A stretch of DNA of 64,000 nucleotides from positions 101,355,381 to 101,419,380 of the forward strand of contig JALJCS010000001.1 in assembly GCA_023055355.1 (NCBI GenBank), written 5' to 3'. Shown here piece by piece: positions 37,630 to 48,600 of this stretch (the first letter of the stretch is position 1; each line of letters starts with the position of its first letter). Below the pieces are notes generated by a model. The model ran no database searches and was not told the DNA's origin. It was given only the letters and a program-made list of their open reading frames with translations. This DNA comes from Agelaius tricolor. Its lineage: Eukaryota; Chordata; Aves; Passeriformes; Icteridae. A program made the translations under genes and the position numbers.

Positions 37630-38162
37630 TTACCTGAAAGCTCACACAGACCACAAACTCCTGGAAAGGGATGAGGGGAAGGGTTGAGAATCAAAGCAAA
37701 ACAAAAAAAGCCAAAAAACCTCACGGTTGAGATAAGAACTGTTGTATAACTGAAGCAAAAATTTAAAAGAACATTATTATAATAATAGTAATGAAAAGGA
37801 CAGAGAGGAATAAAACCCAAGAGGAAGAAGTGATGCACAATACAACTGCTCACTACACACTGACTGGTAATTGGTGACTCCCAAGTAACTCCCCTCAGTT
37901 TACACACTGACCATGACATTCTGCAGTATGGAATATCCCTTTGGCCAGTTTGGGTCCTAACTGTGCTTCCTCCCAGCTTCTTGTGCAGCTGCTCCCTGGC
38001 AGAGCACCGAACACTGAAAAGTCCTTGATTTAGAGTACACCCTGCTAAGCAACATCTAAAACATCTGTGTGTCATCAACCTTACTCTCATTCTGAGTCCA
38101 AAACACAGCACAGTAACAGCTACAGGAAGAAAACTGACTCTATCCCAGCCAAAACTAGGATA
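37630..38162 (-). mobile_element. Degraded avian ERVL-type LTR, probably solo
   Basis: Read on the minus strand, this carries the landmarks of a common avian LTR family in order. It has a 5' part with GGCTGGGATAGAGT and TTTTCTTCCTGTAGCTG, then TGTGTTTTGGACTCAGAATGAGAG, then ATGTTTTAGATGTTGCTTAGCA. After these come a CCAAAGGGATATTCCATAC block, GTATTGTGCATCACTTC, an ATTATTATAATAATG stretch and a final TTCTTATCTCAACC. No internal retroviral gene lies beside it, so a solo LTR is likely. Terminal bases and target-site duplications are not clear, so the ends are approximate. The 207-codon open frame across it is a by-product of the repeat. The element is about 1.3 kb beyond the PRIM2 stop, in the same orientation as the gene. 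Confidence 0.85.
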
Positions 38163-39054
38163 AATTACATGGACTTAAGACTGTCTGAAATGTTCACCAT
38201 TTTCAAGGCAATCTCTCAAGTCACCTCCATTTGCTGTGCATTGGCTCATGCTGCCAACCAGTCTGCATGCATGCAAACTGGGTCCCTTCTGGAAGAAACT
38301 CACACAAAAGGCACATTCTGCACATTCCTGCACCTGCTACTGACCACTCCAGCCACAGTGTAAGACAAAAACTAGTCCAAAGTAAACCTCCCAAAACATG
38401 CAGAGAAGGAACGCAGCGTGCTCAGCATCCGGTGTGTGGCCACGTGGATCAGCTCCTACTCTGGGTGCTGTGACAGTGGTGGCAGCTCCTGTCATTCACT
38501 CCCCTTGCCAGGGCAGCACTTAAAGACTCACTCACTTTGGGAGCTCCTCAGCCTTCCTTCTGCTGAACACCCAACAGTGACATCCTCTTCATCATTAGAT
38601 CCTGAAAGGCTTTGAGACATTTTATTGTCTTGGATGCTTGCACTTCACAAGCTTTGGGCCAGCATTCCTTCTGAAATACTCAACTCCAAACTGAACTGAG
38701 GTACATTGGAGATTAGAGGTTGGATGGAAAGAAAATTACTTCCTACATCAGCATGACTGCTGCACAGAAATATATGCTAAGAAGCTTTTAGCTTCTACAT
38801 AATGAGTCAGTTGGTAGAGTACCTTTTTTTTATTACTTTCTTACATACAGGTGTCTAAAGTCTGATTATGTTCCCTTCCAAGTATCAAAACCAGCTCTCT
38901 AAATTTAGTGCCAAGGTACAAATTAGGAAGCTGATTTCCCTCAGCTTCTCATATAGAAGAGACAGACAGACTCCTCCAGAGGGTAATTTTGATCATAAGA
39001 ACTCCTACTTAATTACCATCCCAGTATAGCTAAAAAGAAAATACAAAAAACTTT
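38163..39054. other. Sequence between the PRIM2 3' end and the LTR
   Basis: About 900 bases. The minus strand has spare AATAAA hexamers at 38834-38829 and 38626-38621. A longer PRIM2 3' UTR could extend here. No separate gene is seen. Confidence 0.5.
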
Positions 39055-39422
39055 TGGGTTTGCAATTTTTTTTATTAAGGTGATACATAGAAAAGTGATC
39101 ACAAAAGGGGATAAAAATAGTTGAAATTTTTGAAGAAAACCAAAAAAAAGGTAAATCAGACAAAAATTACCTAATAATTGTGAAGAAAGTTTCATTTCCC
39201 ATCCTTAAACACACCCTATAAAACAGCTTCCTAAAGCAGTAAGAATAAATACTGGATGCAGTTACAGCTTCAATATATATCTTTCATTTTTCCAGCCTTC
39301 TCAAGCACTAAATGCTTCTGTCTTCCAGGTGGTGAAGTGCATACTCCTCAGTACAGGGACAAATCCAGCTAGAGAAGGGAAATAATAAAAGAAAGAAAAA
39401 CTAACCCAAATAACACAGGTGC
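39055..39422 (-). other. PRIM2: Probable PRIM2 3' untranslated region
   Basis: This runs from the stop codon towards lower coordinates. No AATAAA occurs on the minus strand until 39076-39071, so the shortest likely 3' UTR is about 350-370 bases. The exact cleavage site is an estimate. The sequence is AT-rich and has no repeat that I recognise. Confidence 0.6.
39071..39076 (-). promoter_or_regulatory. Candidate poly(A) signal AATAAA for PRIM2
   Basis: On the minus strand the sequence reads CTTAATAAAAAAAATTGC. It is the first canonical hexamer after the stop. Just past it, at about 39055-39025, the minus strand is T-rich (gttttttgtattttcttttt), as expected of a downstream U-rich element. Further AATAAA hexamers on the same strand at 38834-38829 and 38626-38621 could serve longer isoforms. 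Confidence 0.55.
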
Positions 39423-39650
39423 TTAGTCTTCAGTGAAGTATGCTTCCAGTCCTTCCAGTTCAGTATCAGCTTTGTCATTTGAAGAAGTGAGAGTGGAACT
39501 TGAATTTATGCTTTCCTGACTATTATTTTTTTGTTGAAAGTTTCCTGAGTTATTGAATTCCTTCTTCGGTTCTCTACCACCATTTAACAGCTTCTGACTC
39601 TCTGTGAAGTACTGATTAGGATGATTCAAAGAAAACCCAATGTCATCAAC
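39423..39650 (-). CDS. PRIM2: PRIM2 terminal coding exon with stop codon
   Basis: The exon encodes 75 residues and ends in TAA at 39425-39423. It opens with [15 protein letters not shown] and ESQKLLNGG, the well-conserved end of the folded domain. A Ser/Asn/Gln-rich tail of about 35 residues follows (residues 26-62, with [13 protein letters not shown] and [13 protein letters not shown]). The last stretch, [12 protein letters not shown], is acidic and matches the conserved extreme C-terminus of vertebrate PRIM2 (EGLE.YF.ED). The middle of the tail differs strongly from the human tail as I recall it, which is usual for this disordered part. The acceptor is ...ttttatgtgcag. Confidence 0.97.
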   Translation of the reverse strand, partial: VDDIGFSLNHPNQYFTESQKLLNGGREPKKEFNNSGNFQQKNNSQESINSSSTLTSSNDKADTELEGLEAYFTED

Positions 39651-42600
39651 CTGCACATAAAAGGAAAGGAACACCAAGTTATTACACTTATTTCTAAAAA
39701 TCATATTTTTCATATTCAAGAACAGATTAATTAACAATTTACTAAGTTCCAATTTTGTTGAAGAAAAAGGCATCGGTTTGTAAATAACGTTTCAGTAAAT
39801 GTAGGCATAACACAAATCTAGTTTCATCAGAAATTTTCTTCCTTCATTGCAGAAATAAAATAACTTTGGCATATTCAAACATTATTTCACACTGTCTTTA
39901 GTATAGTAAAGATAAATAACACCCCAAAGCATCTAAAAACACATAAGTAAAATGGCATCTCTTTAGAGATGTAGGACTATTGAACCTACACCTTAAAATG
40001 GACTTTCACCATCCAAAAGAGGGAGTGAGAGAGGGTCAGGGTGCAAATGAAAGTGAAAAATACTGCTAGAAGTTGCAGCAATTGCACAGTATAAATCTAG
40101 ATCTTAAGTATAAGTGTGAAACTGCAAATGGAAAAGGGGAGCTTCTTGTCTTTCCCTGGTTTCCCAAGAAGGCACAAATGCAATATTTATAAGGGGATGA
40201 GCTAAGACAGAACCCCCAGAGATCAAACTTATCCTTTCTCCATCAGTGCCACCATCAGCACCTGATGGAGCACTAAATGCACAACCAGTACCACAGAACA
40301 TTTAGTCTTCAGTGCAAAGAATACAGAGAACTAGCAGCAGATTTGTATTGCTACTTTTTACTTCAGCAGATGCATTCTTTCAACTCTGGAATTATTTTAA
40401 AAATGAACATTCAATTAACGCTCTTCAAATATTTCAAATCAAGAAAGCTTTCAGCTTTAAAAGCAAGCTATTTTATGTAATGACCAAGAAGCAGAGTTAT
40501 AACTTTGTATTTCTTTTGGGAGGCTCAGAATTTGGAAATGCTTACTTGAAAAGGTGCTTTCACCTCCTATTCAAGGCAACCTGCACCTTTGATCTGCCTG
40601 TCAGTTCATGTGAATTGTAGGAACATTTCAAAAAAACACTGCTCTTAAAATACATTGGAAGACTTGCCAAACATGGGGTACAACACACTATGGAAGACTA
40701 AGAGTCATATACCTGTTAATTTCTGCTCTCACTATATTCCTTTTTTCCCAGAAGGGAGTGGCCAATTCAGGCATAATAAGCAACTCTGCACACACAGAGT
40801 CTCCTGAGGACATACTGTGGCTAATTTAATATGCCAAACCCCATCAATTTAAATTTCAGCTGCTTGTGAATAATCATAAAGCAGAGGATCAGTGTGTGCT
40901 CTAAATGGAACCCTGATTAAATGCATTACCACTGCCTAGCTTAGCTCCATTAGAAAATGGTGACATGGATAACAAAATCTAATTCAGACATGAATTAGCA
41001 ACTGTAGTCAGTGACCTTGCTTGAAAAATCTTACAAGTAACAGTCCTAGCACTCTAATTTGGTATTCAAAGGCATAATGAAAAAAAAATCCAAAAAACTT
41101 AAACCAAAGTCATCACTGAATTTGATCTTAGTTTTATCTGGATGAGTTTCATCCAGCCAGCTTTCATCCATGCTCCAATTTCCAAGCATTCTCACTCTAG
41201 TCCAGCTGCATGTGTTAGCACAGTCTTGGTGCCAAGCACTAGACTACTGAAGCTGACCCTGTGAACTTAGAGAAATAAAATCTTTAACAAGTCTCTGTTA
41301 CAGAGTCATTCATAGTCAATCTTACCCACATACACCATAACTTTTAAGAATTGCAGGCAACACCAACAGCTCTTCCCAACACATATCCAACACTTTCTTT
41401 GTAAAATTTTTAGATAATTTAAATTAAAATTCTCCATGTGAGCAAGTCCATTACTTCCATGAAAATTTTACTTAAGATTGTTCCCCTGCTCAAAGAAACA
41501 ATCAAAGTTATGCTACTTGATTCTTGTGAACTTTCCTTCAATGAAAAACTCTGCTAGTGATATAGGAAAGCAAAGGCTTGATTGCAAGTCAAGGTCACCA
41601 GCTTCAGAGAAACATCTTTTACCTCTCCATAGGAAAAAAAAAAAATCCAAACCATTAATAAAGCATAGAGTTGTAGAATAGAAAAATCAGTCCAAGCAGG
41701 CTGGTAACAAGTTAAGCAGCTAAATTCTGTAAAAAAAATGCCATCATAAGCATGTGCCATTCAAACTACAGTGTGTGTGTGTATTTTGCTTTCTCTTACT
41801 GAAATAATATCAAGGGCAAAGCAGAAAGATGATTCTGAGTGCAAGCAGCAAATACAGATATTTATATTACTACAAAATTGATAAAAAATAATGCTTTTCT
41901 GGAATTTCCTATAGAAGAATGGAAAGATAGCTTTCCTAAAATGCATAGTACTGATTTATCTTTTGATGAATGTTGACCTTGGGGTCCACAGTCATCTTGA
42001 AAAAATATTATTTCTACTGACATGAGCTTACACAGAGCAAGTGTTACCTAAATTTAAAACTGTATATTATTTTGAATTTCCTTCCAGATTAGTAGACTTT
42101 TTCTCACATTTTCCAAGACTATAAGACAAAGTGCTCCTCTCAAAATACAGCTGCCAAAACAACACTGGACACAGGCTCAGGCTACACCTTTGCTATACAT
42201 TCATACATATGACTTCTGGAAATATGTGAGCACAAACAGTTCCACTTAAATCAATTGTGCAAATCAGTAAGAACAAAAAAGTCAGTGGTAAATGCCTCTG
42301 GGTGGGCCATCTAATCCTCATCCATATCCTTAGTAAGGCTGCTCCCTAGTATGCTGTTTGAAAGGGATGCTTCCGTTTTTGGTTTGTGAAGAGAACAAAG
42401 CTATAAGAAGAGCTGTGCTTCATTGGGGGTTTTCTGATGACAAGGAATCTTGAACCAGTAAAAAAGCTGGTTCTTTGAATCAAGAAATCACACAGGAGAT
42501 GGAGTGTGACTATTTGTTATCTTAAAAAATTTTTGGAGAAAATTTTAAGATAACTTTGCTTACAATTAAGCAAATGGGAAAGCTCTGAGAATGCCCATCT

Positions 42601-45600
42601 TGATTTAAAAAATAATCACACATGACTACAAATGTGAAAAAATACCAAATAAAAATTAACAAAAGGTACCATGAAAATGCTGGGAGATTTCATTAAGAGG
42701 TTTTAGATACTTTCCCTTTATTTTTTTAAGGTTTTTATGTGCTTTATCTAAACACATCAAACTTGCTCAATGTATGAAAGCCTACAAATCTGATTAAAAG
42801 CAGGATCTTGAAAAAGCTAAATGACTCAAAATAGATAAGATTCAACCATATTGACTTTTTCAGAAAGACAGCATATTATTTTACAACATCTTGTAATACT
42901 GAGGGTATTAATAACATCAATATATAAATGCAGAAAATTACAAAGGAATATTTGAAATTACCGAAAAGAAAACTAACAAGGCAAAACAGCTAATGATGCA
43001 TGGGCAAACTGAAAACAGTCTCTGGGCTTCATTCATGAATTCCAAGGCCTTCCTCAAGACTAAGTGGGTGAACAAAGAGTAGTAGCTACTCACATCATGG
43101 GTCAGCTCGAAGTACTTCTGACAGGCCAGCTGGTAATGCATGCCCTTCACCAGCTCCAGCACCTGCAGGGCAGAGACACGAGACACTCACAAGCAGCACA
43201 CGCTCAACTTACTGAGACCTGCAGCAACAGGGTGCTCCAGGACAGCCTGGTACAACAGCTCATGGACCCCTGCAGCACACGACACCTGAGAATCCTACAA
43301 ATAACTGACAACATTTCAAAAATGCCCTGGCTATGTTAAAAACAAGATAAAACCACAGGAAGGTACGCCCGACCCTTAAAATGTAATTTCAATACTCTCA
43401 ACTTCAAGTATAAGTTGAATCTATATTTTGGTAATATCATTGTGACAGTTATTGTCAAACTATCATATTGCAACATCTCTTCCATAATTGCAGACATAAA
43501 TCTAGCAATTCAAGTGGTTGAAGCATGAAGCAATCAAGGACATGATTTGTATTTTTATTTTCCACATTACCAGTTCATGCAGATGCACAGCAAAATACTA
43601 CTGTGCTCCCATCAAGAAAATTTAATGCAAATCCTTTAGACAAGTATCTGTGAGAGGGGAATGCTTTTACCTTCAATCAGATTTGTCCTTTTAGAAATGA
43701 AGCTATTTCTAGTCAAGCTCAGCAGAATATGTGAGTGAATAGGCTGTTTTGAACATGTATTAGGAAAATCATGCCATCTTTTGTAAATACAATTTACTTT
43801 CCAATTCTACTTCAGGTAATCTCTTCTGTGCTGCATGAAGTCCCATTCTTATCACCAGAATGCAATGCTGGTTGAAATATTTTAAAGTTTCATTACCTCC
43901 TCCCTCCTTTATATAATCAAAATGTATGCTCTCTCTGCTTATCAAACAGAGAAAATTGCTGGAATTAAGAGATAGCCTCAGTGGAAGAAAAAATAGTTTT
44001 CAAGAAATGTTAATTTCAAGCCATTTCCCAAGGTTGACCTTTGTGTCAAACACAGCAATATACAGCTTAAATCCCTGCTGTACTCATTATCCAATGGTGC
44101 CTTGTATTTATTGACAGATATATAAATAAATTACATTTGCTGAATGGATAAAAACAGCAACACACTGCCAGGAAAGTACTTAGCCCCATTATTTCTCTGT
44201 AATAGCCCAACTGATTACATTTCTATCCCTCTTGCCACCTCCTGCTAAGCCTTCTGTAAAACACAAAGGCCAAGGCCAGCTAGGCAATGAAGTCTGAAAT
44301 CTGCCACTATCTGTGTACATAAATGTATTTCCATTTTTTCTCCTCTCTCCTCGAAATTGACTGAAAAATTAGTAGATAAGGATTGGAAAAAACTCATCTA
44401 TTCTTAACACCTCAATTTAATATTTCCTTACATTTGCTTGTTTGTTCTTTACAATATAATCTATGCCATACAAAAGAGCCATCTCTACTTTAAAGAAAAT
44501 GCTGACCATGTTATAAGTATATACTTTTTTAAAGTGTTTTTCACCTAATATGGAGTAATTACCAGAAGACCTATTAGTCTGTTGGTTAGTTAAAAGAAAC
44601 ATTCATGATATTCTGTAGCATTCAGACCTGTCTAACCTGAATTTTCCAGTTGAAGTAAGTCAACTAATTCAATCTAGTTCATAAATATTTATGACTTTCC
44701 CAAAATTCTTCTTATTTAATCAAGATTAAATGTAGTGTAATAAAATGATATAAATAAAAAGTTTTCTAAATTTAGGTGCAAATACATTTTAAATCTCAGA
44801 ACCTTAATTGAGCAAACAAACTCAGGTATGCACTAATTATTAGTGTAAATTCTAAGAGATAAAAAAAAAATCAGTATATATATATAAGTTCAACTGTACA
44901 CATCATGGAGGACCAGGTTCCCCTTCTGCACATATGAAGGGAGGGGGAATAAGGGGCACATTTAACATATTTAAAGAAGAATAGCTTTAGTAGATTAACT
45001 TGCTTTATCAGGAAAAAAGTTGCTAAGAGGAAACAAAAAAGGTTAAACACTGCAACAGAATGAAGCCCAGCTAGAAAGGAGTCCTCCGTATGAGACAAAC
45101 TCTTAAAATAAAACAGATTTACCATCCCTAATAAATATTATCTTTTCTGCTACATTTCTGTGCATAATGGAAGCAAACTTGCAGCTGTTTTTCCCTAGTA
45201 TTTCCCAGAAAGAGACCTCCCCTCAAAGCTTCATTCACAGCAGCAATCCTTTGCCTCTACATACATTAAGCCATTTACACTGCATTGCTTTATTTTGTAA
45301 GCAAAGGTACACACTCAAGGACTTTTCCTGTTAGTCCTTATGTGCCTTTTTCTTCACTGCCATCTGCAACTTGCTTTTCTGATGTTTCTCTACTGACTGC
45401 TAATGAGGCTGAGATGATGTTTGGCAGATGTATGCAGCCACCTGCTTTTATAGATCCTCAGCACTCAAATTAAAGATGTTGCAGAGCAGGACAGTTGGGG
45501 CTCTATAATTATCCACTGTTATTTTCAACTTACTCAAAGTGAGTTTGGGTTGGGGTTTTTTTTACATTGCAGAATTAACTTATGAAAATTTTTCTACCAT

Positions 45601-48600
45601 AGACTCAGTTGTGTGTGAATAATTTCTAACTTTTCCTGGAAACTATCTTTAGCTGCAAGGGAAAATATTTTTATGGACAGCAAGAACATAAAACTTTTTA
45701 AATATTTGATCAACAAGGAGAGAGTTAAGGTGTTTTTCACTGTGGTGGTCTCATGGTGGGGTTTTTTTTTGCAGATTTGACTTTTTTTTTACCTAATTAG
45801 CAGTATACCAGAGACAGACATGAAAAATTATACACTATAAATTCAAATGCCATGCACTTACACATCCACACATCAGATGCTCAGCCAGTGCTTCTTCTCT
45901 AAGAAGCATTAAAAAAAAAAAGCTACTATCACAAATATAGACTAACTTAAGGAAAATGTGAAAATACAAGTTAAATAATTCAGTTCTTGGAATAGACATC
46001 AGGATTAGCTCTCTGCTTCAAGCACTTAGATAACTAGACAAGACCTGTAAGTCATCTGCTGCATTACTTTGAGATGATTTCTCCAGCAGATACAACCCTA
46101 GACAAGATACAGCCTCAGAAAATATAGACTGGAACAACAGGTCAGATCCAAATACTTCATAGTGAGGAGATTCACATATTCAAATGCTTTGATCCCTTTT
46201 TTCATTACTGACAGCACTACAAAATGAATGCAATGAAAGCAGTCTAATGCTCAGACTGACTACTGAAGTCATGTGAGGTCTGGCAGTATTTTCTCTTTAC
46301 CATCATCACATCATCTTTCCCTTTCCACACCCAGTCTTGTGAAAAAGCCCTTTAGGATGGGGTTTGTTCCTACCATGCAGCAATCAAATGCTTTATCTGA
46401 ACTGGAAAAATTCAGACACTCTTATGAACCTTACAGGAAAGAGTGCATGTCAAGAGTATGGACAGCCCCAGAAACAGAAGGCTGAGAACAGCACTAGAAA
46501 ACTGAGCACCTTGGGTAAAACCACAACCATTAGGGCTAGACACTAGCCCCCATTGTGGCTCACATAGTACCCATGAGGAACAAGCCTCAAAGACAAGGAA
46601 GGGCCTTGTTTGTGGGTTTGGAGGGAAGACACAGAGTACTCTAACCAAAAGATGAAAATCCCAGTGGGGGACAATTCACTAGTGCATAGCTAAATTCAAA
46701 ATAGATGTTTGAAAAATGTTGCATCGTTCCCGGAATTTTGGAACAGAGCAAGAAATGAGCATAAGAGGTCCTGAGCCCCAGAAAAAACATATTTTTAATT
46801 GAAATATATAGCTGAAAGGTCAAGCTCCAAACCATTAATTAAAAATAGGTATCTACCAGTTTGTAAGGGAGCTGTCATTGGACCTGGAGTTAACAGAAAG
46901 CCTAAGAGTCAGGGGGTATGGTTTGAGTGAATGCCAGTCTAGCTACATGAGACCACTGAAAGATTGGTAAACCACTCACTCCTGATATCTATTCACAGAG
47001 CTAAAGGAAAAAAACATTTCTGATACTCAGCAACCATCATCAACATTAGAGAAGACTCCTAAAAGCCCTGTCTGGACTGAAGGATCCTGACCTGTTCTTA
47101 GTCACACAAACATTACTGGACCATGAAAATGGAGCAAAAGGAGGGGCAGCAATAATGACAACTTGGAGACTGATGGCAGCTATTTTTCTATCTCCTCTTC
47201 TACTCGATATCTCAAAGACTGTCTGATGTAAAAGATTAATTTCTCAGAAGCCAGGCACAGCCAACATTTCAGTTTATGTTATTTTATTAGGCTTTGCATG
47301 GAGGGTGTATAATTTTGTGGGTTTTTTTGTTTAACACTAGGAGTGGACACTGAAGAGCCCTTTACCCTAATTGCACCTAAACACCACAAAAGTCATGGAC
47401 AGGACAACATTCATTTCTGGGCAGAGAAGATGTTGATGGAGAGAATTTTTCTTAGTCACTTTTGATAAAAAATATAAGACTGTTAGTGAATTCAAATTCT
47501 ACTTTATAAGAAAAAACCAAACAAAAAACCCTAAACACATACACACACAAAAATAAAATCACAATTCACATTAAATAAGGAACTACATTAAATATGAAGA
47601 TACTGTCCTACTGTGCAAATTCACTGAAGAAATAACCTCTACTAAATCCCACCCACACATACAGCAAGGCATCTAGGCCAGTAAATCCTCACCAATCTTT
47701 CCAATGATTATCAGGATAAAAAATCCTAGACCAGCATCAATTCTTTATATATATATATAAGGAAAAAGCCAAAAGAAAGTATCTCTAGGGCCTGTCAGAT
47801 ATTTAGATGCTTATTAATATGAACCAGAAGAAAACAGGGAAAAAAGAGAAAAAGGAAAAAATACTCCTATGAAAAAGTATGAGTATTTCAGGAATTTGTC
47901 AAGAATTACTATAGTGAACAATAAACTCTTTAAAATGATTCTCTTTTAATTTCTATCTTAATTAGTCCTTCCAAGGGAGACTGCTTTAAGTGGAACTCCC
48001 ACATTCTTTTCCATCTTGTACAACAGTCTGTTGATGCCTGACAAACAATGGTGACATTCCATATGAACTAAGTACAACTGTAAGCAGGTTTTTCCTAAGG
48101 ATCTAAAGCAGGTTCCAGCCAGTTAATATACAGAACTGTTTGGTATCAGCTTAAATCCCACCAGTACCTCTTCTTTCAATGAAAATGATGACATACTCTT
48201 ACTGCCTTAAGATCTTGCTAGAGAATGCAGTGGGAGACACAGTTTTTTGGGACACATCTCAAAGTTCCGATTCCTACATTGGTTTTTGCTATATAAGATA
48301 GATTTTTCAATTTAGATTTACGTTTTTTAAAAGCTGATAAAAAATTTCTGCTTAATTTCATTATGTGTTTCATGTGCTTTTGTTGTTCAAAGGAAGTCAG
48401 CAGAACTGATAATGAGGAATGTATGGGTTTTAGAAATTTATTATAGAAAAGAATTACATTTGTGTACTGACTACATAGTAGTCCACAAGTCACTGCAAGA
48501 ATAAAAATAAATTATCTAAAAAACTGCCATATACATTTAAACTTCTTTTCTAATCACAGTGCAGTAAAACAAAGTATAAAAAAATTCTGGATTATATCCA

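Noticed and set aside
37488..38111. 207-codon minus-strand frame just below PRIM2.
   Set aside because: It lies almost wholly inside the ERVL-type LTR, whose family landmarks explain the sequence. No protein family features.
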